Shown in pieces: positions 34,785 through 43,124 of a stretch of 64,000 bases of DNA. The first letter of the stretch is position 1. Each line of letters opens with the position of its first letter. Below the pieces are notes generated by a model, which was not told the DNA's origin, made no database searches, and worked only from the letters and a program-made list of their open reading frames with translations. A program made the translations under genes and the position numbers. This DNA is from G963665405 sp963665405 (GTDB lineage: Bacteria > Chloroflexota > Dehalococcoidia > Lucifugimonadales > G963665405): the NCBI GenBank assembly GCA_963665405.2, contig CAXXUH010000004.1, positions 806,001 to 870,000 on the forward strand, read 5' to 3'.

Positions 34785-37700
34785 CTAGCGGAGCCTGTCG
34801 AGGTACAGCCTGAGCGTGTTGACGGTGATAGCCAGTCCGATGCCCTCGACCGAGACGTCGACGTACTTCGCGGTGATCATGCCGATGATCTGGCCCTGCA
34901 GGTTGAGCAGCGGTCCGCCGCTGTTGCCTGGGTTGACCGCGGCGTCGGTCTGAATCCAGCCGATGTTCCGCCCGGGGTCGGGCTTGAAGGCGGACAGTAT
35001 CCCGCGCGTGACGGTCAGATCGGCCCCGTCCAGCGGGTAGCCGAGGACTACGACCTCGGAGGCAAGCTGCGAGCGTCCGACGTCTCCAAGCTCAACAGTG
35101 GGCAGGCCGGTGGCGTCGATCTCGACGAGGGCGAGGTCTCTGACCATGTCCCGCGCCCGGACGCGGCCGATGTAGGTGGTCCCGTCGTCCAGATGCACGG
35201 TGATCGTCGTGGCGTCGGAGATGACGTGGTTGTTGGTGAGGATGAGGCCGTTCTCGTCGATAATCGCGCCCGACCCGGAGGCCAGATCGGTCTTGATGCG
35301 GACCACGGAGTGACGGACTTTGGCCGCCACCTCGCTCAGCGACATGGCGGCCAGGGCGCTGGAGTTGGGGATCACCAGGGTCTCGGAGCTAACCTCGATC
35401 CCCGGCTTGCGGGGCGCCCACCTGGGGCAGTACTCGCTCCCGGCCGTTGCCGTCAGACGAGCGGCGTCGCGCCCGTCGAGGTCCGACCGGTAGATGTCGG
35501 CAGAGCCCGACCCGTCCACCAGGTGGAACAGGATGGCCTGGCCGTCCGGCGACCAGCTCGGACACCCATAGGACGCGGCGCCGAGGGTCACCTGACGCGG
35601 GTCGGAGCCGTCGGCGTTCATGACAAAGATGGCCGATCTTCCCTCGGACCGGCCCGACTCGAAGAGGATCTGCTGGCCGTCGGGGGACCAGGCCGGGTAT
35701 TCGTCGAAGCCCAGGTGGCCGTTGCCGCTGTTCACGGTGAGGCGCTGGATGTTGCCTCCGTCGGCGTCCATCACGTAGATCTCGGGATTGCCGTCCCGCT
35801 TGGACACGAAGGCGACCCTAGCGCCATCCGGCGACCACGAAGGCTGGTAGTCCTTGGACCGGTTGCTGGTCAACCTGGTCTGGTGGCCGCCGTCCAGGTC
35901 CATGACGTAGATCTCGGAGTTACCGTCTCGCCGGGACACGAAGGCGAACTTGAGCCCGTCGGGTGACCATGCCGGGCTGGCGCCGTCCTGGGTGGAGATT
36001 GCGACGTTCCACCAGGTGCCGTCGTCGTTGGCGGTCAAGATCTGAGACTGTGAGTCGTGGGCGATGCGCCTCCCGTCGGGAGACCAGCTCGGCCGGAGCG
36101 TCCCGGAGGTGGCGAGCTTCTCCACTTCGGAACCGTCGGCATCCATGATGACGATATCGTAAAGCCGGTCGCTCCTACCGGACGTGTAAACGATCCTGTC
36201 GGGCTGCACCGCGACCGATGCGGTGTCGGACCGGGTCGCCTCTCCCTGGGTCGCCGCAGCGGCCACGGTTCCGCCGTAGCTGCCCGGGTCCGTGCCGGCG
36301 GTAAATAACCCGTCGGCGTCAATGACTCCGCCGCCCTGGGCGCTCCAGATCAGTTCCAGACCCGAGATGCGATTGCCGAACCGGTCGGCTCCCACGGCGA
36401 CGAACTGCTGCGACATGGACATCCCGATCTCGGTGGCGCTCGGAGCAACGACGACCTGGTCCAGGGGGCCGGGGACTATGGTGACCGGCGACGCCGCGGT
36501 CAGGGTCAACTCGCCGTCGGTGGCCCGTACCTGGATCGCGTCCGCGTACTGTCCCGCAACCTCACCGGCCGTGAAGCGGCCCGACTCGTCGATCGTCCCT
36601 GCGTTCGGGTCGACCACCGCCCAGACGATCTCGGGGTTGGTGAGACGGTTGCCGTGCTCGTCGACCGCGACGACGAGGAGACCGGCGCTCTCGCCCGCGG
36701 CGATCTCGACGGACGCCAGCGATATCGACTCCAGCGGGCCCGGCCTCACTGTCACCGCGGACGTAGCCTCGACCGAGGTGCCGCCGAGGACGGCCGTCAC
36801 CGTTATCGCCCGCTCGGTCGTGCCGGAGCGCGTTCCCGCGGTCAGCAGTCCGTCGGCGGTGATCGTCCCCGTGTCCGCGGCAGCCGACCAGACCAGATCG
36901 GCCCCGTCGATCCTGTTGCCGTACGCATCCGAAGGCTGGGCCTCGAACATGGACTCCTGTCCGATGCCGACGGACACCACCGCCGGGCTCAGCTCGATAC
37001 TGGCAAGAGGTCCGGGGCTCACGGTCAGGCCGGCCAGAGCGGTCAGGATGGTATCGTCTTGCCGGACCTCTACCGTGATCGCGTCCGCGTGGAGGCCGGC
37101 CACGGTGCCGGCGGTCAGCAGACCGTCTCGGTCCACCATGCCGGCGGTCTCGTCGACCGCGATCTCATAGGACAGGCCGGGGATGAGGTTGTCGAACCGG
37201 TCGACACCGGTCACAGCGAGCTGGACGGCGGAGGCGACCTCGAGGGTGATGTCGGACGGCACGAGGATGACCCGCGCCAGCGGCCCGGGGCCCACCGTAA
37301 CGTCAGCGGCCGCGCCCCTGGTCAGGCCGCCCTGGGTCACCTGCACCGAGACCGCGTGTGGGTAGCTCCCCGCCAGGGTGCCGGCGAAGAAGCCGCCTTC
37401 CTGATCCATCCGGCCGGCGCGCTGGTCCCAGAGGAAGACCTGGTCCAGATCTGGGATGGGGTTGCCGAACCGGTCCAGAGCCACGGCTGCGAACCGGCGC
37501 TCCTCCTCGACCGTGAGGTTCGCACCGGCCGGGACGATCTCAACCCTTGCCAGGGGTCCCGGCTTCACCGTGACAGTCGCCGTGGCGGTCGCGGCGATCT
37601 CCCCGTGAGTCGCCTCGACGGTCAATCCGCCATCGTAGACGCCCGCAACGGTGCCCGCCGTCAGCCTTCCGTCCCCGGTGACCCGGCCGGCCTCGTCTGC

Positions 37701-38084
37701 CACAAGGAAGCTGACCTCGAAGCCGGCGATGGGGTCGCCCGATCGATCGAAGGCAACGACCTCGATCTGAAGCTCCCGCCCCGCCTCGAGGACTATCTCT
37801 TGAGGCTCCATCGTGATGCGGTCGAGAAGCTGCGTCGTGGTGGACGCGTCGGGGTCTGGGCCCGGGTCGGCCGCGGACAGCTCCGTCTCACTTTGTGCGG
37901 AAAGCGGTGGAAACCCGGCCGGGTTCTCGGGAGCGGCTTGTGTTTCGGTGAGCTGCTGGTCCTGCTGGGAATCGGACCCCGGCAGTGCGAAGGTCACCCC
38001 AACCAGCAGGATGGCAACCGCACTCAGGACGACGCTCGCCGCTCCGAGAGCCGCTTGTCTGCTCATCCGGACGCCCGTTGGCAC
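34785..38084 (-). CDS. Ig-like repeats + TolB-type propeller + HtrA-like protease fusion
   Basis: A 1,099-aa protein. Residues 9-34 form a signal-anchor, followed by a Q/P/S-rich linker to about 88. Six ~92-residue Ig-like (Big-type) repeats follow to about 645, each ending with a variant of GPLARVxI and containing LTAGT-G-Y/T. About 647-880 is a PD40/TolB propeller with five SWSPDG-type blades (for example EIYVMDLDGG). From about 895 to the end is a trypsin-fold protease of the HtrA class: TNNHVISD (His), MVRDLALVEID (Asp), NPGNSGGPLL (Ser); no PDZ domain follows. It should be membrane-anchored outside the cell with the protease at the C-terminus. GTG at 38,084 is used; ATG at 38,066 is equally possible as neither has a clear ribosome site. 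Confidence 0.9.
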   Translation of the reverse strand: MPTGVRMSRQAALGAASVVLSAVAILLVGVTFALPGSDSQQDQQLTETQAAPENPAGFPPLSAQSETELSAADPGPDPDASTTTQLLDRITMEPQEIVLEAGRELQIEVVAFDRSGDPIAGFEVSFLVADEAGRVTGDGRLTAGTVAGVYDGGLTVEATHGEIAATATATVTVKPGPLARVEIVPAGANLTVEEERRFAAVALDRFGNPIPDLDQVFLWDQRAGRMDQEGGFFAGTLAGSYPHAVSVQVTQGGLTRGAAADVTVGPGPLARVILVPSDITLEVASAVQLAVTGVDRFDNLIPGLSYEIAVDETAGMVDRDGLLTAGTVAGLHADAITVEVRQDDTILTALAGLTVSPGPLASIELSPAVVSVGIGQESMFEAQPSDAYGNRIDGADLVWSAAADTGTITADGLLTAGTRSGTTERAITVTAVLGGTSVEATSAVTVRPGPLESISLASVEIAAGESAGLLVVAVDEHGNRLTNPEIVWAVVDPNAGTIDESGRFTAGEVAGQYADAIQVRATDGELTLTAASPVTIVPGPLDQVVVAPSATEIGMSMSQQFVAVGADRFGNRISGLELIWSAQGGGVIDADGLFTAGTDPGSYGGTVAAAATQGEATRSDTASVAVQPDRIVYTSGRSDRLYDIVIMDADGSEVEKLATSGTLRPSWSPDGRRIAHDSQSQILTANDDGTWWNVAISTQDGASPAWSPDGLKFAFVSRRDGNSEIYVMDLDGGHQTRLTSNRSKDYQPSWSPDGARVAFVSKRDGNPEIYVMDADGGNIQRLTVNSGNGHLGFDEYPAWSPDGQQILFESGRSEGRSAIFVMNADGSDPRQVTLGAASYGCPSWSPDGQAILFHLVDGSGSADIYRSDLDGRDAARLTATAGSEYCPRWAPRKPGIEVSSETLVIPNSSALAAMSLSEVAAKVRHSVVRIKTDLASGSGAIIDENGLILTNNHVISDATTITVHLDDGTTYIGRVRARDMVRDLALVEIDATGLPTVELGDVGRSQLASEVVVLGYPLDGADLTVTRGILSAFKPDPGRNIGWIQTDAAVNPGNSGGPLLNLQGQIIGMITAKYVDVSVEGIGLAITVNTLRLYLDRLR

Positions 38085-38299
38085 GCGGTGTCGAGGCTCA
38101 AGGCCGGACCTTTCTGGCGGATGCGTTTCGGCTCAGCGAGGAGAAGCAATGAATGGGAGCGGGGGATGGACCCGCTCCATAAGATCAGGATAGGACGGGG
38201 TCACACGGGCGACATCGGATGATAGTCATAGCGGTTCTGGGATATAAGGGTGTGGGAAATATGTCCCAAGCGCTCCAGTACGACCGGATGGCAGGGGTG

Positions 38300-38485
38300 G
38301 TCGAGAGGGAGGGAGCCCCCTCCTCAATCCTCCCCCGCGGGGGGAGGAGGGACGGCGAGGAGAGGCGGGTCTAAGTGTCTTTCTGAGCGGAGCGAAGAAT
38401 CTGGGGAGGTCGAGTCAAGACCCCAGCCCCAGATCCTTCGTCGCGCTTCCGTCGCTCTTCCTAGGAAGGCTCCTCAGGATGACAA
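38300..38485. repeat. Dispersed repeats: C-rich hairpin and family C inverted pair
   Basis: CCTCCCCC-GCG-GGGGGAGG at about 38,330-38,350, then TTCTGAGCGGAGCGAAGAAT and CTGGGGAGG facing CCCCAGATCCTTCGTCGCGC and CTCAGGATGACA, forming a long imperfect inverted repeat typical of a MITE-like element. No gene is present in 38,085-38,507. Confidence 0.8.
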
Positions 38486-38507
38486 AACGGCCGGGCCAGC
38501 CACCGGG

Positions 38508-40034
38508 CTACTCCCGGTGCAGCCCGACCAGGTCATAGATCAGCGACATGTCGAGGCTGTCGCGGACCAGCGCCGCCAGGCGGTCGTAGTGCTCCTCCTT
38601 CGACACGACCTCGGTGTCGAGCCGGAGCGTGACGCCCTTGCGCCGGGCCAGCTCCTGGAGTATCCGGCGTCTCAGGTCCGTGTTGTGGAAGAGGCCGTGC
38701 ACGTAGGTTCCGAGCACGTTTCCGTCGCCGCTGAGATAGCCGTCCCATTCCCGGCAGGGCTTTCGTGAGCGCTCGTCTATCCGGATCGGCGCTTCGCCGC
38801 GTTGAGCCCGCGTCTCGCCCATATGGATCTCGTAGCCGGAGACAGCCAGCCCGGCGGCGCCCCGTAGAAGGCCACGCCCCTGGACCACCGTCCCGCGGAC
38901 CTGATGGGTCGACTTCACCGACCGAAAGGTTGTGGTGACGGGGAGGAGTCCCAAGCCCTGCACTTGAAGGTCCTGCCCCTCGACGTGGTCGGGGTCGAGG
39001 ATTGTCTCGCCGAGCATCTGGAATCCACCGCAGATGCCGATGACCGGGGTGCCATCCGTCGCCTGGTCCGTTACCTCCTGAGCGAGTCCGAGCGTCCTCA
39101 GGTGGGTCAGATCGGCGGCGGTGCTCTTGGTGCCGGGCAGTACGATCAGGTCCGGGTCGCCCAGATCGTCGCCCCTCTCGACGAACCTGAGCCTGACTCC
39201 TTCCTCCTGCTCCAGCGGGTCGAAGTCGTCGAAGTTGGATACGTGCGGGAGCGCGATGACGGCGACGTCCAGCAGGTAGTCGGTTTCGGCCCTCATCGAG
39301 CGCCGTCTCTCCAGCGACACCGAATCCTCCTCCGCGATCTGTATGTCCCTGTAGTAGGGGATGACGCCGGCGACCGGGATTCCCGTCCTGTCTTCGAGCC
39401 AGCTCAGTCCTGGAGTGAGGAGGGAGAGGTTGCCGCGGAACCTGTTGATGACGAACGCCTTCACCATCTCGCGCTCGGGCGGCTCCAGAAGCTCGAGTGT
39501 CCCGACGATGGCGGCGAAGACGCCCCCTCGGTCGATGTCGCCCACGAGGAGGACCGGGGACCCACAGTGGCGAGCAACGCGCATGTTGACCATGTCCATC
39601 GCCCTGAGGTTGATCTCAGCCGGGCTGCCGGCGCCCTCGATCACCACCACCTCGTGCTCGGCGCGCAGCCGCTCCAGCGATCCCGTGATGACGGGCCAGA
39701 ACTCCTCGCGCCTGGAGTAGTAGGCACGCGCGGCCATCGTGCTCAGCGGCTTCCCCATCACGACAATCTGGGACCGGTCGTCCGCCTCGGGTTTGAGGAG
39801 GATCGGGTTCATGTCGGCCGTTGGCTCGACTCCAGCCGCCTCCGCCTGCACCGCCTGGGACCTCCCGATCTCGGCCCCGTCCGGGGTGACGAAGGAGTTG
39901 AGCGCCATGTTTTGCGACTTGAAGGGCGCGACGTCCCACCCGTCCTGACGGAAGATGCGGCAGAGCGCCGCGGTGATGACGCTCTTCCCAACGGAGGAGG
40001 CGGTTCCCTGGACCATGACCGTTCTGGCTGACAT
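38508..40034 (-). CDS. cobQ: Cobyric acid synthase
   Basis: A 508-aa glutamine-dependent amidotransferase that amidates four side chains of adenosyl-cobyrinic acid a,c-diamide. The N-terminal P-loop-like domain begins VMVQGTASSVGKSVITAALC with the typical PFKSQNMALNSFVT and VEPTADMNPILLKP; the C-terminal glutaminase domain has the nucleophile in IGICGGFQML and the late histidine in GTYVHGLF. Complete and full length. It is a lone cobalamin gene in this window; the rest of the pathway must lie elsewhere or the cell salvages intermediates. Confidence 0.96.
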   Translation of the reverse strand: MSARTVMVQGTASSVGKSVITAALCRIFRQDGWDVAPFKSQNMALNSFVTPDGAEIGRSQAVQAEAAGVEPTADMNPILLKPEADDRSQIVVMGKPLSTMAARAYYSRREEFWPVITGSLERLRAEHEVVVIEGAGSPAEINLRAMDMVNMRVARHCGSPVLLVGDIDRGGVFAAIVGTLELLEPPEREMVKAFVINRFRGNLSLLTPGLSWLEDRTGIPVAGVIPYYRDIQIAEEDSVSLERRRSMRAETDYLLDVAVIALPHVSNFDDFDPLEQEEGVRLRFVERGDDLGDPDLIVLPGTKSTAADLTHLRTLGLAQEVTDQATDGTPVIGICGGFQMLGETILDPDHVEGQDLQVQGLGLLPVTTTFRSVKSTHQVRGTVVQGRGLLRGAAGLAVSGYEIHMGETRAQRGEAPIRIDERSRKPCREWDGYLSGDGNVLGTYVHGLFHNTDLRRRILQELARRKGVTLRLDTEVVSKEEHYDRLAALVRDSLDMSLIYDLVGLHRE

Positions 40035-40127
40035 GTTCCATTCGAATCCCGAGCTGGATGCATCTTACCAGCCGGCGGCTACCGCCTCCGGCCGCTATGC
40101 TAAACTGCCGTGGACAACTGAGGGTTA

Positions 40128-40215
40128 TTTGTCCCACCCACCCACCCGTGAGGTGTGATTTTGGGACACCCCAAACCCCGCGAAGAGGGCCACGGCCCCC
40201 TTGGAACCCCCAGGG
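40128..40215 (+). repeat. Dispersed structured repeat, family B
   Basis: CCCACCCACCCACCC then TTGGGACACCCCAAACCCCG and a GAGGGCC-ACG-GCCCCC-type stem, as at 21,405 and 28,235. Confidence 0.8.
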
Positions 40216-40274
40216 ACCGGTTCCGCTATGGTCGGGAGAGCCCGCGGGAGAGGCATGTTAGAGGTCTGCGTCAG

Positions 40275-41381
40275 ATGAGGATCGATCGGCTCGACGTCTA
40301 CCTGGTGGCGATGCCACTGATCTCGCCGTGGCGGACCGCGTACGGATCCGATCCGGAGGTGCACTCGGTCCTGGTCCGGGCGACCAGCGGTGACCGCACC
40401 GCCTGGTCGGAGTCGACGCCCCTGTACGCCCCGACGTATCTGACCGAGAGTGCCGGCGGCGCCTACTACCACGTGTCCGAGATGTTCGGGCCGCGCGTCG
40501 TGGGCGGGGATTACAACACGGCCTGCGAGCTGGCGGAGCGGCTGGAGGTCTTCAAGGGAAACAGCTTTGCAAAGGCGGCCATCGAGATCTGCTGGTGGAC
40601 CCTCCAGACCGCGATCACGGGGACCCCGCTCCACAGGCTCCTGGGTGGGGAGACCCGGGAGGTGCAGGCGGGCGCCGACTTCGGCATCCTCGACTCCATC
40701 GACGACCTCATGGCTGACATCCAGGGCGCGGTCGACGCCGGCTTCCCCAGGGTGAAGCTTAAGGTCGCGCGCGGCTGGGACCTGGAGGTGGTGCGCGCCG
40801 CCACCGAGACGTTCCCGGACATGACGTTCCACATCGACTGCAACTCGGGCTACACGCTCGACGACCTCCCGATGTTCAAGGCGATCGACAAGTTCGGGCT
40901 GGTGTTCATCGAGCAGCCGCTGAACTACGCCGACGTCCTGGACCACGCGGAGCTGGCACGCCAGATCGAGACGCCCGTCTGCCTGGACGAGACCATCGTG
41001 AGCGTCAGGGCGGCCGAGCAGGCCCTCCGGCTCGGGGCGTGCAAGTACATCAACATCAAGCCTGGGCGGGTGGGGGGTCTGAGCAACGCGATCGCCATCC
41101 ACGACATCGCCCGCGACGCCGGGGTGCCGGTGTGGGTCGGCGGCATGCTGGAGAGCGCGGTCGGCGGGGCCATCTGCATCGAGCTGGCCACCCTCGGGAA
41201 TTTCAAGTATCCCGGCGATCTGCTTCCAAGCTCACGCTTCTACGTCCGGGATCTGGCGGAGCCGCCGACAGAGCTCACCGGGAGCAAGACGTTCGTGCCC
41301 TACACAGGACCGCTGCCGGTGCCCGATCCCTCGCGGTTGGAGAAGCTGGCCGTACGATCGAAGACGGTTCTTCCGGACTGA
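40275..41381 (+). CDS. Enolase-superfamily enzyme, N-acylamino acid racemase / o-succinylbenzoate synthase type
   Basis: A 368-aa enolase-superfamily protein. The KxK motif is VKLKVARGW, metal ligands are in HIDCNSGYT (Asp), FIEQPL (Glu) and LDETI (Asp), and the opposing lysine is in YINIKPGRVGG. GGMLESAVGG near the end is typical of the NSAR/OSBS subgroup. It could be o-succinylbenzoate synthase of menaquinone synthesis or an N-succinylamino acid racemase; no men genes are nearby, and the neighbouring hydrolases favour a catabolic role. The ATG at 40,275 starts exactly at the family N-terminus MRIDRLDVYLV. Confidence 0.88.
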   Translation: MRIDRLDVYLVAMPLISPWRTAYGSDPEVHSVLVRATSGDRTAWSESTPLYAPTYLTESAGGAYYHVSEMFGPRVVGGDYNTACELAERLEVFKGNSFAKAAIEICWWTLQTAITGTPLHRLLGGETREVQAGADFGILDSIDDLMADIQGAVDAGFPRVKLKVARGWDLEVVRAATETFPDMTFHIDCNSGYTLDDLPMFKAIDKFGLVFIEQPLNYADVLDHAELARQIETPVCLDETIVSVRAAEQALRLGACKYINIKPGRVGGLSNAIAIHDIARDAGVPVWVGGMLESAVGGAICIELATLGNFKYPGDLLPSSRFYVRDLAEPPTELTGSKTFVPYTGPLPVPDPSRLEKLAVRSKTVLPD

Positions 41382-41427
41382 GCGGACTCGTGCCGGAGAC
41401 CGGCGACAACACGAGGAGACGTGAATC

Positions 41428-43026
41428 ATGAGCGACGGAACCCTCGAACTAACGATAGTGGACTCGGCGACAGGCCAGCCTACGCCGGCCCGGGTCGAGC
41501 TGCTGGACGAGAGCGGCAAGAACTGGATCCCGGACGACGCGGTGCCGTCCGGGGGCGACTGAATCGATCGCGAGCAGCCGGCGTGGTCCACGCTGGAAGA
41601 GATACTGAACAAGTGGTCCAGGAAGGTCCGCAACCCGTTCACGGACAGGGACCAGTTCTACAGCGACGGCAGGTCTCGGATCAGCCTGCCGCCGGGTGTA
41701 TACAAGCTGGGCGTGTACAAGGGCATCGAGTACCGGACCGTCGCCGGCGAGATCAGGATCGAGCCGGACCAGACCGTCGAGCGGAGGGTGGACCTGTCGC
41801 GGTGGATAGACATGGCCGCGAAGGGATGGTACAGCGCCGATGACCACCTCCACATCACCCGGCCGGTCGAGGAGCTGAACCCGTTCATCTCGAAGATGAT
41901 GCAGGCCGAGGACGTCAACGTGTTCAACCTCCTCCAGTTCGGCCTGGCGCGCCGCTTCCACAACTCGATCCAGTACGCCCACGGGCCGAAGGGGACCTAT
42001 AGGGAGGGCGACTACATTCTGGCGACGGGTCAGGAGAACCCGAGGACCCATTTCCTCGGCCACGTCATAACACTCGGGGCCGGGTCGCCGATCAACTTCC
42101 CGGACGGCTACCTGATCTACAGACTCTTCTTCGAAGAGGTGAAGCGCCAGGGAGCGCTCAGCGGATTCGCTCACTTCGCCTCGGACGCCCTGGGCGGCTC
42201 CTACGGCATTCCTCTCGTGCTGCCGCACGATCTCCTGGGCTTCGTGGAGGTCCTGCAGTTCAACCGGCCGAACTACGACACCTGGTACGACGTCCTCAAC
42301 CTGGGGTTTCGGGTGACGCCCACGGCGGGCTCGGACTACCCGTGTGGGGAGGCGTCGATCGCCGGGAGGGAGCGGTTCTACACCAGGATAGACGGGCCGC
42401 TCACATACGAGAGCTGGCTGGAGGCCGTCCGCGGCGGGAAGACGTTTGTCACCAACGGTCCCATACTCGAATTCCGCGTGAGCGACAGAGAGATGGGTGG
42501 GGAGATGTCACTCCGAGGGCCGGGCAACGTGACCGTCGAGGGACGCGCGCTCTTCGATCCGTCGCGCGACGACGTCGAGCGGATCGAGCTGGTCGAGAAC
42601 GGGCGGGTCGTCCGGAGCTTTCCGAGGACCGACGGCTCCGGGGAGATCGCGTTCAGGGTCGAGCATACGATCCGGGAGACGTGCTGGCTGGCCGTTCGCG
42701 CGGCCGGTCAGAAGAAGGGCGAGATCGAGAGGGTTGTGCTTCACCGGCACTGGGAGCCAACGTCGGCGGCACACTCAGCTCCGGTGCACATGACGGTGGA
42801 GGGGAGCCCGCCTCTCGCATCCCAGCCTCGGGCGCAGGGCGTCATGCGCACCTGGCTGGCCCGACTCGAGGACCTCGAAACCAGGCTGCACGAGGACAAC
42901 ATCGAGGCGCTGGCCGCCCGGCTCGGGGAGTCTCTCTTGGACCTGACCGACGAGGGAGTTCTACGAAGGGACCGCTCGGCCCTGCTCGACGAAATCCGGA
43001 AGGCCAAGGAGTACTTTGGCGGGTAG
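41428..43026 (+). pseudogene. CehA/McbA-like PHP metallohydrolase with in-frame TGA at codon 45
   Basis: ATG at 41,428 with GAGGAGAC upstream opens a frame that reads SATGQPTPARVELLDESG and meets TGA at 41,560. The same frame continues without change of coding character (NPFTDRDQFYSDGRSRISLP) to 43,026, 532 codons in all. The body is a PHP-type metallohydrolase: ADDHLHI, GQENPRTHFLGH, SGFAHFAS, TAGSDYPCG, then a beta-sandwich tail and a C-terminal helical part. Related CehA enzymes cleave carbaryl; the substrate here is unknown. Whether the TGA is a nonsense mutation, a sequencing error or a recoded codon is open. If it terminates, a short product could restart near 41,713. Confidence 0.82.
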
Positions 43027-43069
43027 CTCTTCCCGCTGCGCACATGCAGCCCAGCTAGCTGATGAAGAA

Positions 43070-43124
43070 CGGGTGTGCAGAGCCCGAAAAGTCGGGATTG
43101 CCGGGAGTCTGAGGGTGTCCCTCA
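43070..43124 (-). repeat. Short family A repeat overlapping the amidohydrolase stop codon
   Basis: GGGTGTGCAGAGC ... GGGAGTCTGAGGGTGTCCCT ends in CTCAG, whose complement supplies the TGA stop of the next gene. Confidence 0.8.

Noticed and set aside
36654..38222. 522-codon open frame on the plus strand
   Set aside because: Antisense to the Ig-propeller-protease gene, with shadow-like composition.
32465..43026. Genome-wide reassignment of TGA to tryptophan
   Set aside because: Many intact genes here end in TGA at family-correct positions (YqeK, SDR, transposases, acyl-CoA dehydrogenase-like).
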